Part shown: one piece after another, positions 22,491-32,940 of the stretch
Numbering within the stretch: the first letter of the stretch is position 1
Layout of the letters: every line of letters starts with the position of its first letter
Source: Macrosoma leucophasiata
Lineage: Eukaryota > Arthropoda > Insecta > Lepidoptera > Hedylidae
Length of the DNA stretch: 64,000 nucleotides
Assembly (NCBI GenBank): GCA_036365455.1
Contig: JAWQUS010000004.1
Location: forward strand, 9,059,501-9,123,500
Reading direction: 5' to 3'
The notes under the pieces: model-generated
The model's input: only the letters and a program-made list of their open reading frames with translations
Database searches by the model: none
What the model was told of the DNA's origin: nothing
Translations under genes and position numbers: made by a program

Positions 22491-22852
22491 GCTCGCTATA
22501 GAGATTCCTTAACGTCATCGAATGACTGGCAAAAACTAACCCGCGATTCAGCCAATATAGGTATATAAGTATTACATACACCAACAAAATCAAATGTTCT
22601 TCATGAATCTATAGAATGATCAGACGAAAATCACAACTTTTATATAGAGTAATAAAAGAGCGATACGTTACACGCTGATTCAATCATAAAAGTATATAAT
22701 CGTGTCAATTTGATGGACAATTGCTGTGATGGACGGTAAAAGACGTAACAATGAGTCCATTATAAATATTAATACAGTAGCCGAGGGATATTCCATGCCC
22801 AATATTTCTAGAATCATCGGAATTAAAATGGTTGCGTGGTTGTTTTATGTGG

Positions 22853-23132
22853 TAGAGCTCCAGTGACGGAGCTCGCGGGCGTAGGCACCACCGCATTACG
22901 TAATATACTTGCCGCTAAATGGTAGTGTTCAGCACTATCGTGTTCCGGTCAGGTGCTAATGTACGGCCCTGTAATTTTCGGCACATAGGCATAATACCTT
23001 AGGCTTCAGGAGTGGTAACGCATCTGCATTTTGACCTTGGTCTTTTTGTGGGTTTCTATAGGCTGCAGTCATCACTTAACATCAATGTGAGCTGCATGCT
23101 TGTTTGCCACTTCCATCACATAAAAAAAAATG
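22853..23132 (+). repeat. Fam-A retroposon, near full length
   Basis: GGTAGAGCTCCAGTGACGGA to CCACTTCCATCACATAAAAA, ending in an A-run; close to consensus. Confidence 0.88.
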
Positions 23133-23382
23133 TAAGTACCTATATTTTAAGCTCTGGATCTTTGTAGTAATTATTTTTGAGAATTTTCTCGCATATACAA
23201 TATACCTATCTTAAATTTATGGAATGAGTGCTAAATGTGTGAATACAGGTAAAACGTATCTGCGTACATTTTATTAAATAAGGAAACAGAAACGCCTATT
23301 AATGGGGTGAGTTGTTAAAATTTTATTTTTGAACCAATAGTGGTTTAGTTTAAACACAATCGTCCTACGATTAACCTACCAC

Positions 23383-23545
23383 CACCGCAATCGCCAATCC
23401 GCAGGCCAAACGTGGCAATTATTGCATAATAATCCCTCTTATGGGAGATATATGCATATCATACATTAAATACACCTACATCGCTTAGACAACAGTGAGT
23501 GCTCTCTGGTGCAGCAGTGGACATCCTACGATTATGATGATGATA
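23383..23545 (+). repeat. Fam-E retroposon, interrupted 3' half
   Basis: ATCGCCAATCCGCAGGCCAA and CGTGGCAATTATTGCAT are followed by a foreign block (23465-23503), then GCAGCAGTGGACATCC and a GATGATGAT tail. Confidence 0.6.
23465..23503 (+). repeat. 39-bp direct repeat, first copy
   Basis: Identical to 23904-23942. It begins ATTAAATACACCTACATCGC and ends CAGTGAGTGCT. The two copies bracket about 400 bp. Confidence 0.85.
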
Positions 23546-23621
23546 AAATACAATCAATCAAAAAAATATACGAATAGGTAGTAAAGATTAAAATTAACTA
23601 TTAATAACGCAGTATATTATG

Positions 23622-23700
23622 TATGTATGTATGTATCTTCACGCCAGGTCCCTAACGGGGTAGGCAGAGAGTGTAGAGCGCCAGACATCTCGGTTCAGAC
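23622..23700 (+). repeat. Fam-J SINE tail
   Basis: TATGTATGTATGTATCTTCA then CGGGGTAGGCAGAGAGTGTA and GCGCCAGACATCTCGGTTC; the longest example in the window. Confidence 0.6.
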
Positions 23701-23903
23701 AAACCTCTCGTGCCTCGTCTACCAGTATATTATAATGTGTATAAAACAGCTGTCTATATATAAAATAGCGGACCCCACAGACTTCGTCCTGTCAAAAAGA
23801 TTTGTAACTTGGCAGTTTTTTGTTCCTACCTATTTTATTCGTAGTCGGGTCAAAAAAAATCCTAAACAGAACCGTCACCCTGTTGGATTGTGAATAAAAA
23901 ATA

Positions 23904-23942
23904 ATTAAATACACCTACATCGCTTAGACAACAGTGAGTGCT
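23904..23942 (+). repeat. 39-bp direct repeat, second copy
   Basis: Identical to 23465-23503. It is not preceded here by Fam-E sequence. Confidence 0.85.
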
Positions 23943-24235
23943 TGTAATTTAATATGAACTTTATATGAAAGCAATAAAGCTCAAATTGACTCTCAATGAA
24001 ATAATAAAGTATTCTTGAATATTTCAAACTATGGCGGTAATATAATTTTAGTTCATAGCCTTCGCTGAATTAATATTGGAATTTCTAGCTGAATTAACCC
24101 TATGGGAGTCTTCATTAAAGATAAACTGTTGAGACAGGTTTGTAATTAAACAGTTATACCTACACATGATATTATCGGTATTAAATATTATCAATATAAT
24201 TTAAGCTGTATTATGGCAATCTCTGAGAGAGCCGT

Positions 24236-24290
24236 ATGTCCAGCAGTGGACGTCTTTCAATTGAAATTATGATGATGGTGATGTTATTGT
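24236..24290 (+). repeat. Fam-E 3' end fragment
   Basis: GTCCAGCAGTGGACGTCTTT followed by ATGATGATGGTGATG: the last 50 bases of Fam-E with its GAT tail, a severely 5'-truncated insertion. Confidence 0.65.
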
Positions 24291-24299
24291 ATGATATCT

Positions 24300-24594
24300 A
24301 TACATACATACATTCATACAAATGAATAAAATTAGAGTGTCTGTTTGTAATATAAAAAAAAATCCGCTTTTTACTAAATGCATATGTATGTATACACGGT
24401 ACATATACCAAAACAAAATTTTTACCATTTTTGTCTGTCTGTCTGTCTGTTTGTTTCCGTTAATCTCGGGAACAGTAGAACCGATTTGACGGAACTTTCA
24501 CTGGCAGATAGCTTATGTAATAAGGAGTAACTTAGGCCACTTTTATACTAGCTACGCCCACGAAGTCGCGGGCACAGCTGGAGACTGGATCACA
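24300..24594 (+). repeat. Fam-H repeat
   Basis: Shares with 42800-43065 the blocks CCGCTTTTTACTAAATGC, TATACACGGTACATAT, a TCTG tract, CTTTCACTGGCAGATAGCTT and ATACTAGCTACGCCCACG. Class not determined. Confidence 0.6.
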
Positions 24595-24838
24595 GTGGAG
24601 ATAAGGGTTAGTGGCCAACCCGTTGTCGGATGTTTTCAAACCGCCTATAAGGCCTCCGATAAGGTTAACGACTACTATCTATCGATAGCAACCGGGACCG
24701 ACGGCTTAACGTGCCCTCCGGAAACGCGCATTTTAATTTGTTACTAGCGGTCACCCATCACACACCCGACCGCCCCCGTATCGCTTAGCCGAGTAGATCG
24801 CTTCCGATCTGCACCAGCCGCTGGGCCATGCTCGCTTC
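24595..24838 (+). repeat. Fam-C repeat, 5'-truncated
   Basis: Starts inside Fam-C at GGGTTAGTGGCCAACCCG and ends CGCTGGGCCATGCTCGCTTC. It includes a stretch with CACACACCCGACCGC that copies at 6623 and 46810 lack. Confidence 0.75.
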
Positions 24839-25334
24839 TTACATCTCATCTCACATTTTACTTACCCAATAATCTATCAAAACATTTATCACCAAACTAA
24901 GTACAAAACAGCAGTAACAATTTTCCTGTCTTCTGAACCAAGCCTTTCCTTCTCCGAAACTCTACAGAATCATAATTTATCTCTCCTAAAATATAAATCA
25001 TGTTGAAAAGGAACAAAATAAACGTACAGATGTAGGAACTCAAGGAATTGATGTAAACTGAAATATTTCCCTTGTACTCCTGTAGCTGTGATGTCAAGCA
25101 CACTTCACGGCAATAAAAGAAACCTTGAAGACAAATGACCTGCTCACTACTAATACAATAAAAATATGACGTTGAAGCGTTGTAGGTGGGACTTGTTTGG
25201 CTGAATAATAAATTGTTCTCGTGTACCTAAATTATGTAAGAGTTATTCAGGTGATTTCGCCGGTGACGTTCTTCTTCGCTCTTATGTGCAATTGGTTTCA
25301 ACTTCGCAATGGTAAACATATCTGATAAATAAGC
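24839..25334. other. Intergenic, nothing recognised
   Basis: No family match or coding signal. Confidence 0.4.
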
Positions 25335-25810
25335 TTACACTCACAGCCCCACACTAGGTATAAACCTGTGTTGTGGGTGCCGTTGTTCACACACAATACA
25401 AACACCCATACCCGAAACAAGTATCGGTAGGCCATACAAACTTTTTACTGGTGGTAGAGCTCCAGTGACGGAGCTCGCGGGCCTAAGCACCACCGCATTA
25501 CCTAATATACTTGCCGCTAAATGGTAGTGTTCAGGACTATAGTGTTCCGGTCAGGTGGTAATGTACGGCCCTGTAATTTCCGGCACAGAGCGAACACCTT
25601 AGGCCTCAAAAGTGGGTAAGCATCTGCATTTTGACCTCTGGTCTTTGTGTGGGTGTCTATAGGCTGCAGTCATCACTGAACATCAATGTGAACTGTAAGC
25701 TTGTTTGCCACTTTCATAACATAAAAAAAAACATATGTCTCGATACGGCAATCGAACCAGTAAACCTCGCTTCAAGCGGTCCACACCGCTGGACCACCTG
25801 GCTCGTCAAA
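25335..25810 (-). mobile_element. Fam-D SINE split by a Fam-A insertion
   Basis: The left part (25335-25440) is the reversed Fam-D body (CTGTGTTGTGGGTGCCGTTG ... GTAGGCCATACAAA). The right part (25736-25810) is the reversed tRNA-like head (ATACGGCAATCGAACCAG). Between them lies the Fam-A copy at 25447-25733. Rejoining the parts gives a normal Fam-D layout, so Fam-D was there first. Confidence 0.75.
25447..25733 (+). repeat. Fam-A retroposon, nested in Fam-D
   Basis: GGTGGTAGAGCTCCAGTGAC to CACTTTCATAACATAAAAAA. Near consensus with a few small deletions (for example GAGCGAACACC for GAGGCATAACACC). Confidence 0.88.
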
Positions 25811-26599
25811 ATTATACTGAATGGAAGGTACCTATTGTACATAAATAACCATTTTTTACGTGGAGAAACAGTTATGGACACCCGTGTGTGTAGTGTGACT
25901 CGTATCCACGAAAACCCCGAGGTGTTTCGACTCGTCCGCCATTAATAGCGAGGTTACGGGAACGCTTACGTACACATGGCCCCGCTGGCGGATGCTTGTT
26001 TCCGAGCCATCTACAGTTTGATCCTTTGGCTCCAACTAATACTAGTGGCGTGCGGAAGCCAGTATAGTCACTATGAATATACCGAATTATCTACATAAAA
26101 TATACTAAATATTTAGAAGAGGTTTTAATATACACTCGCTGCTGCTCTGAGGCCTGATAATTAAAAATATTCACCACAGAGTATACCAAAAATTACAAGA
26201 CCTTATATTACCCCCAATGGTTGTTACGCATGGGAAGTTTTAATTAGAATTTATATGTCGAAGATCTTAATGAAAAGCATGTTTCAAATCCGTTAAAGTA
26301 TATAATTACACCCCGCGCGACAGTATGATATCTAATTTAAGAAATACGATAGCTAATTAAAGAGCTATTAATTAGGGAATACCTTGTGACATGTCGAGAG
26401 AAGTAGGTATCTCATATGTTTGACGTTATGAAGCTTGATGGTTGACGGTTGTTTTATTGTTTTCACGCAGCAAACTGATTTCGTCTTAGCAGTACACAAT
26501 TCAAACTCAAATAAATTATTTCAATTTTCAAATTGGTCTACAAGGACACTTTTGCATAGTCAGTTTACAAGCTAACTGCAGTGAATGACTTATAATAAC
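25811..26599. other. Intergenic, nothing recognised
   Basis: No family match or coding signal. Confidence 0.4.
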
Positions 26600-26843
26600 A
26601 ATGGCACCACTGCATTACCTCTATCTGCCGCCAAATGGTACTGTTCAGCACAATCGTGTTCCGGTTAGATGGTAATGTATGGCCCCGTAATAACTTTCAC
26701 AGAGACTTAACAACTTAGGTCTCAGGGATGGCAGCGCATCTGCATTGTGACCTCTGGTTTTTGTGTAGACGTCTGTAGGCTGCAGTCATCGCTTAACATC
26801 AATGTGAGCTGCACGCTTGCTTGCCACATTCCTCACATAAAAA
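26600..26843 (+). repeat. Fam-A second subfamily, 5'-truncated
   Basis: Starts inside the element at GGCACCACTGCATTACC and contains CTATCTGCCGCCAAATGG. Ends CCACATTCCTCACATAAAAA. 5' truncation plus an A-rich 3' end fits target-primed reverse transcription. Confidence 0.78.
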
Positions 26844-27589
26844 AACTCTTCATTAAGTAAATCTTTAAACTTTAATTTTTAAAATAAATGAAATTAACCG
26901 ATTTTACACATCTAATCTTTCAGTTCCTTCATAAGAGAAATAGAAAAATCTATTCGTCATAAACATAATCATTCACTTAGCAGAGTTCCAAGTGCAGGCA
27001 CTACCGAGAAGAACTCCGCTATCGAACAAACTCAGAGTGTTGCTCTTTTAGTCAAAATTATTAGAACTAATACAAATAGGAATTAAGGTAGAATACTTAT
27101 TATAAATACACACATGCAAATACTCATTAACAGATTAATATCGTGATAGAAAATAACACCCGCAAATCACAACAGACCAGTCCCCACAATCAGCACCAGT
27201 TCACGAGTATGACGCATGTGTGAGTGAGCAACCCGTCACACGACACCGCCGATGGCAATCGACATGGGGCCTAATTCTGATATGTCATTGCATCGCGAAT
27301 AAATCGCTTCGCTATCCTGCTCTCACCAATGCGCGTGGCCTATGGTTGATCAAGACAGTGAAGCGATTCACTCGATTCACATATCTATATGTAACGATTA
27401 ACTAAACAAATAATGTATATCTTAAAATAACATAATATATTCAATAGCTCGTGTAATGAGTGTAAATTTAGCAGGTAGTAGATATGGATAATCTAAGACG
27501 AAACAACAATATTTAGCTAGAGGCTGATTCTATCTACTTTACGTTCAGAACCTAACGATTCCATAAAACTCATTCCATTAAATTTAACT
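26844..27589. other. Intergenic, nothing recognised
   Basis: No family match or coding signal. Confidence 0.4.
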
Positions 27590-28500
27590 TAGCAGAATGA
27601 TAAGCCGGTGTTAGCAGAAATAATAGACATTAATACAAAGTTTGCGAAAGATAATGCTAATGAGGAGAAACTATAGTCTTAAATAGAAATGACACCAATA
27701 AAAGTAGGTGACTAATTTTGCTTTATAAGGAAACTGATTGTTTTCAATGTTGTCGTTGACATTTTCGGTTTTGTTTTTCGCCCTTTCTCATAAAAGCGAT
27801 AACAGATTTTCAGATTCAAAGCAGCTGTCTCTTATTGAATTTGTACCAAAAAGTAAAAAGTTACTCTACGGCGCATTTATACGTGTTGGTAATTGCAAAA
27901 CTGGGCGACAATTTGTATTGTTTACGAGTTCATTTCTTCAAGTAGGTATAATTTATATGTATGCAGATTGTACAGATGATAATATGCATAGTTAAAGATC
28001 CATAGATATCATTTGCTTATTTTATAACAAAGAGGTCATTTTGTATCTTACGGCTGATACTATCAACTATACTTTTAGAACTTGTAGAATTCAAGCACTA
28101 ACACTCATCCCATTAAATTTAACGCAGTACAATCATAAGCCAATATTAGTAGAAATAATAGACGTTAAGACAAAGTTTGCAATGGCGTTGATCGTGAAAG
28201 ATAATGCTAATAAGGAGAAACTACAGTTACCATAAATAGAAATAACACCAACAGAAGTAGACAACTAATGTTACTTTAAAGGAAATTGATTGTTTCCAAT
28301 GTTGTTGTCGACGTTTTCGGTTTTGTCTTTCGCCTTTTCTCATAAAAGCGGTAACAGCTTTTCAGATTCACATCAGGCGTCTCTTATTGAAGTTTGTACC
28401 AAAAACAAGAACTTGCTTTTCGCCGCTTTTACACGCATTGGTGATTGCAATACTGGATGCAATTTTGTAGTGTTTACGAGTTGATTTTTTTGAGTAAGCA
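27590..28500 (+). repeat. Local tandem duplication, two diverged copies
   Basis: Copy 1 (about 27590-27945) and copy 2 (about 28135-28490) align over about 360 bp with a period near 550 bp. Shared blocks include AAAGATAATGCTAAT and ACGTTTTCGGTTTTG-like text. In both copies a 64-codon frame starting with a TTG codon aligns without gaps (27738 and 28290), but amino-acid changes are as frequent as silent ones. Copy 1 has a stop in the preceding frame, so I do not call a gene. Confidence 0.7.
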
Positions 28501-28767
28501 CTTTATGCAAACACCATAATAATATTTATTATGCAAATTGTACACACAATAGTCTTAGGTTCGGTTGCACCAAAATATTTTGTTAAAGTTAATGTGTACA
28601 TTTTTACATACTTCTCTAACAATTTTTTGTTGCATTTAGTTGTCAAACTAGCATTGTTAGCCACAGATGTCGCTACTGCCACCCCAAGGCAATGCAAAAT
28701 ATGAAGGAAATAATCTGGTGTGGACTTCCAGTGGTCGCGCGTTTAAGCCCTGCATGAAGTACTTTTT

Positions 28768-29030
28768 TCTTGATATGTTCTTAGGTTTTCACGAGCTACA
28801 CTCATTGAAATAAAACTATTTTTACGGATTTATCTCGCGTATATTAAACTAAAATGATTTTTAAAATCAGCCCGACGTTTCGGTCGCTTTTCAGCTTCCG
28901 TGGTCCCGGGCAGACTGAGGTGACATTTGTCTGACAGAAGTTTGAAAAAATTATATGTAGCTACCTCCATCGATTTCGTAAACGCCTTGCGTAGCGTTCA
29001 GGATTAACACAATAATTACTTATGGTGTCG
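28768..29030 (-). repeat. Penelope-like element 3' end
   Basis: Reverse-oriented copy of the family at 35090. On plus it reads TTCTTAGGTTTTCACGAGCT, CAGCCCGACGTTTCGGTCGC, TCCGTGGTCCCGGGCAGACT and ACGCCTTGCGTAGCGTTC. The rightmost part is the last codons of the Penelope reading frame. Nothing of the polymerase remains. Confidence 0.75.
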
Positions 29031-30552
29031 TATACTTTTTTCTTTCCATTTTCTTTTAAAATATTTTCACTCGCATGTGTTTAAAAAAATATAACCTATG
29101 ATAATTATTATTTATATAGGTAGTAAAGAAGGATTTCAAGGATATAAAGATTGCATTTCTTGGTCTAAGATAGAGGCAATAGGAATTTATACTATCATTT
29201 GATAAGATTATTAAAGTCATAGAGATTTCAATTTTTACCTCCTTAGTTTTGCACTCAATAAAATTTATTCTTCTTTCACACGGGCATTCGGTTTCTAACG
29301 GATTTTTGTATCGTACCGCGCCAGACCAGTACTAGCGCGTCAATAACACAATATTATACTCGTTTGAACAAGTCAATAGGAATACATACCTACGCTACTA
29401 AACCGGAGCCTGTATTTTACTGAAACTGAATAGCCACATACGGCTGTGTGAACATGTTGTGTCTTCAAATGGACCGCCTACATGTATGTGTATTAAATAC
29501 TGAAACAAATGTGTCTATAAAATTCGACTTTTATCACTTCCACTTACCTATTTTCCCTAGATATACCTAATATTTATTTTTAAACTGTTTTCTCTCGTAC
29601 CTTTTTTGCGCTTTTTCTGTATAAATCAATTTATGGAACTTGCCCTGATTCTTTGTCTAATTGTGATAAGTATTTATGATATATCGGGAATGAAATAAGT
29701 TTTAATGATTCGAGATTCGTAATAAAAATGCGAAGGCGGGCAAACTTTCTCATACTTATCGAGATATTTCAAAGCGTATTTCCATTTAGGTGTTGATGGC
29801 TGTATTTTCTGCGGATCTTGATTCCATAAAGTTTAAAACAAGACTGCTATTTATTTATATATTCGTTCGGGAATCCAATTTACAGCAACTTTTGAAGTAG
29901 GTACTTATATTACATCAAAATCGTTAAATTGTAATTATCGATTAAAAACATAGGTACACAGGTATTATAAAATAAAGTCCCGTCAGCGTCACGGATTTTC
30001 ATGCGGTTTTCACCAATATATAATATGTATTTCATGAGGATGGTTTGCACCTTACATAATATATATTTTTTTGTAAGTTGATTTGAATATGAAATTATTG
30101 AATAGGAGACGTTCCAAAATGTATGGAGCTTGGGCCTGCACCTTCTACGCTATATTGCGAGAAAAAGATTCTTTTAATATAGTGTACAAGGCGCGGGCCC
30201 AACAAATTTTTTTTAATAAAAAATCTTATTTCAATTCATAACTCCAATGCATAAATCTTCACATTTCAAATATACGCGCGATTATGGAAATGCCGATTTA
30301 GCTAAAATAAAGTGGGTTACCTCAAAGAGCTCATTAATTACTCTTCCCCGTCGTGTAATCCACCGCCCTTTGTTCTCGCGTCACTCCCGCCTACCGCGCT
30401 AAATTAACTATTTTACATACAACCTGTCCTTTTATTCCTACATTCTTGTTGTGTTAATATTTTAATTTTAGCAATGAATATGACAATATCAAGCTGGAAC
30501 TATGAGCTCTACTATCCAACATTCAGAATAACAAGTTCTTTATTTATGTCAT
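29031..30552. other. Intergenic, one small repeat
   Basis: About 1.5 kb, AT-rich. The block at 30104-30200 (GGAGACGTTCCAAAATGTAT) resembles the left end of the segment at 48365. The rest is unassigned. Confidence 0.4.
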
Positions 30553-30788
30553 GAAGTGTCAAATGAGCATATCTACAGTTCACATTGATGGTAAGTGAAT
30601 ACTGAAGCGAAACCAGAGACTTCAACTCATCTAACGTTGCCACTCCTGAGGTCTAACTTGTTATATTCAATTCAATAATTTATATGCATTCTACAATGGT
30701 AGTGTTGTTGGACAATAAAATAACAGACGAGAGTCTGTTCATAGCTGTTATACCCCTGTGCCTGAAATTACAGGATCATGTATTACCA
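30553..30788 (-). repeat. Fam-A copy, left portion (split)
   Basis: Reverse Fam-A with an 80-bp insertion at 30666-30745. It stops abruptly at 30788 inside TACATTACCACCTGACC-type sequence and resumes at 32941 after the tRNA-like array. Confidence 0.72.
30666..30745 (-). mobile_element. 5'-truncated LINE/SINE tail, 80 bp
   Basis: Insertion inside the Fam-A copy, flanked by a 7-bp duplication TGTTATA (30659-30665 and 30746-30752). Read on minus it ends in a TTGAATTGAA-type tail, so only the 3' end of a retroposon was copied. Confidence 0.65.
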
Positions 30789-30817
30789 TTTTTAAAGAAA
30801 AATGGAAAGAAAAATTT

Positions 30818-30892
30818 GACTTCAGGCGAGGCTCGAACTCGCGACCTACTGGGAATCTAGTCCAGCCGCTCTTCCAATTGAGCTACTGAAGC
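30818..30892 (-). ncRNA. tRNA-like sequence, unit 1
   Basis: 75-nt sequence starting GCTTCAGTAGCTCAATTGG on minus. Acceptor (GCTTCAG/CTGAAGT), D-arm (GCTC/GAGC) and T-arm (GCGAG/CTCGC) stems form. The anticodon arm is irregular (CTGGA/CCCAG with one mismatch, loop CTAGATT). It carries an A-box (TAGCTCAATTGG) and B-box (GTTCGAGCC), and a T5 run lies a few bases after the 3' end as a polymerase III terminator. Best read as a tRNA-derived SINE head rather than a working tRNA. Confidence 0.65.
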
Positions 30893-31122
30893 CCTGCCCG
30901 ATTTGTCAAATGTTTCCTTCACATCTATTGCATTGCTTTATGGTAGCAGTAGCGCCATCTATTACCAACTATGCTAGTTAGGCAACCGATATAATAGACT
31001 TTTCAGTTTATTGAATATCGTAAAGAAGTCGCTTTTACCCTTAATAATTGTTTAAATTATTTCGCATTAACACATGCTTGTGAAATATATTTTATTTTAA
31101 AGAAAAATGGAAAGAAAAATTT

Positions 31123-31197
31123 GACTTCAGGCGAGGCTCGAACTCGCGACCTACTGGGAATCTAGTCCAGCCGCTCTTCCAATTGAGCTACTGAAGC
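31123..31197 (-). ncRNA. tRNA-like sequence, unit 2
   Basis: Identical layout to unit 1, 305 bp further right. Intact A- and B-boxes and T5 run. Confidence 0.65.
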
Positions 31198-31300
31198 CCT
31201 GCCCGATTTGTCAAATGTTTCCTTCACATCTATTGAATTGCTTTATGGTAGCAGTAGCGCCATCTATTACCAACTATGCTAGTTAGGCAACCGATATAAT

Positions 31301-31362
31301 AGACTTTTCAGTTTTTGAATATCGTAAAGAAGTCGCTTTTACCCTTAATAATTGAAAAGTCT
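31301..31362. repeat. Inversion junction of the array
   Basis: AGACTTTT (31301-31308) and AAAAGTCT (31355-31362) start two long complementary arms separated by only 46 nt. Here the minus-oriented units meet the plus-oriented ones; the switch is between 31354 and 31355. Confidence 0.85.
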
Positions 31363-31570
31363 ATTATATCGGTTGCCTAACTAGCATAGTTGGTAATAGA
31401 TGGCGCTACTGCTACCATAAAGCAATGCAATAGATGTGAAGGAAAGATTCAATAAACTGAAAAGTCTATTATATCGGTTGCCTAACTAGCATAGTTGGTA
31501 ATAGATGGCGCTACTGCTACCATAAAGCAATGCAATAGATGTGAAGGAAAGATTTGACAAATCGGGCAGG

Positions 31571-31645
31571 GCTTCAGTAGCTCAATTGGAAGAGCGGCTG
31601 GACTAGATTCCCAGTAGGTCGCGAGTTTGAGCCTCGCCTGAAGTC
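31571..31645 (+). ncRNA. tRNA-like sequence, unit 3 (B-box change)
   Basis: Same as the other units except for one base in the B-box: GTTTGAGCC in place of GTTCGAGCC. This is the only unit with a changed promoter box. Confidence 0.65.
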
Positions 31646-31875
31646 AAATTTTTCTTTCCATTTTTCTTTAAAATAAAATATATTTCACAAGCATGTGTTA
31701 ATGCGAAATAATTTAAACAATTATTAAGGGTAAAAGCGACTTCTTTACGATATTCAATAAACTGAAAAGTCTATTATATCGGTTGCCTAACTAGCATAGT
31801 TGGTAATAGATGGCGCTACTGCTACCATAAAGCAATTCAATAGATGTGAAGGAAACATTTGACAAATCGGGCAGG

Positions 31876-31950
31876 GCTTCAGTAGCTCAATTGGAAGAGC
31901 GGCTGGACTAGATTCCCAGTAGGTCGCGAGTTCGAGCCTCGCCTGAAGTC
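31876..31950 (+). ncRNA. tRNA-like sequence, unit 4
   Basis: Intact A-box, B-box and downstream T5 run. The flanking variants are GCAATTCAAT and GGAAACATTTG. Confidence 0.65.
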
Positions 31951-32179
31951 AAATTTTTCTTTCCATTTTTCTTTAAAATAAAATATATTTCACAAGCATG
32001 TGTTAATGCGAAATAATTTAAACAATTATTAAGGGTAAAAGCGACTTCTTTACGATATTCAAAAACTGAAAAGTCTATTATATCGGTTGCCTAACTAGCA
32101 TAGTTGGTAATAGATGGCGCTACTGCTACCATAAAGCAATGCAATAGATGTGAAGGAAACATTTGACAAATCGGGCAGG

Positions 32180-32254
32180 GCTTCAGTAGCTCAATTGGAA
32201 GAGCGGCTGGACTAGATTCCCAGTAGGTCGCGAGTTCGAGCCTCGCCTGAAGTC
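32180..32254 (+). ncRNA. tRNA-like sequence, unit 5
   Basis: Intact promoter boxes; flanking variants GCAATGCAAT and GGAAACATTTG, preceded by CAAAAACTG. Confidence 0.65.
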
Positions 32255-32484
32255 AAATTTTTCTTTCCATTTTTCTTTAAAATAAAATATATTTCACAAG
32301 CATGTGTTAATGCGAAATAATTTAAACAATTATTAAGGGTAAAAGCGACTTCTTTACGATATTCAATAAACTGAAAAGTCTATTATATCGGTTGCCTAAC
32401 TAGCATAGTTGGTAATAGATGGCGCTACTGCTACCATAAAGCAATGCAATAGATGTGAAGGAAAGATTTGACAAATCGGGCAGG

Positions 32485-32559
32485 GCTTCAGTAGCTCAAT
32501 TGGAAGAGCGGCTGGACTAGATTCCCAGTAGGTCGCGAGTTCGAGCCTCGCCTGAAGTC
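32485..32559 (+). ncRNA. tRNA-like sequence, unit 6
   Basis: Intact promoter boxes; flanking variants GCAATGCAAT and GGAAAGATTTG. Confidence 0.65.
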
Positions 32560-32789
32560 AAATTTTTCTTTCCATTTTTCTTTAAAATAAAATATATTTC
32601 ACAAGCATGTGTTAATGCGAAATAATTTAAACAATTATTAAGGGTAAAAGCGACTTCTTTACGATATTCAATAAACTGAAAAGTCTATTATATCGGTTGC
32701 CTAACTAGCATAGTTGGTAATAGATGGCGCTACTGCTACCATAAAGCAATGCAATAGATGTGAAGGAAAGATTTGACAAATCGGGCAGG

Positions 32790-32864
32790 GCTTCAGTAGC
32801 TCAATTGGAAGAGCGGCTGGACTAGATTCCCAGTAGGTCGCGAGTTCGAGCCTCGCCTGAAGTC
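32790..32864 (+). ncRNA. tRNA-like sequence, unit 7
   Basis: Last unit of the array, with intact promoter boxes. The unit is cut at 32940, where the target duplication begins. Confidence 0.65.
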
Positions 32865-32940
32865 AAATTTTTCTTTCCATTTTTCTTTAAAATAAAATAT
32901 ATTTCACAAGCATGTGTTAATGCGAAATAATTTAAACAAT

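Larger units (their letters stand above)
30789..32940. repeat. Inverted/tandem array of 305-bp tRNA-like units
   Basis: Two units on minus (30789-31354), then on plus a short partial unit (31355-31450) and five full units to 32940. Periods measured between tRNA-like starts are 305, 304, 305 and 305 bp on plus and 305 bp on minus. Units differ only at a few sites (GCAATGCAAT or GCAATTCAAT; GGAAACATTTG or GGAAAGATTTG; CAATAAACTG or CAAAAACTG). Flanked by ATCATGTATTACCA on both sides (30775-30788 and 32939-32952). The array interrupts a Fam-A copy. Confidence 0.93.

Noticed and set aside
30818..32864. Seven functional tRNA genes
   Set aside because: Acceptor, D and T arms form, but the anticodon arm is irregular (A-C mismatch or 9-nt loop) and the implied anticodon does not suit the short variable loop. 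They are better read as tRNA-derived SINE-type sequences.
30789..32940. CRISPR-like array because of regular repeats
   Set aside because: The unit is 305 bp, contains tRNA-like promoters, changes strand, and is in a eukaryotic background; there are no short repeats with unique spacers.
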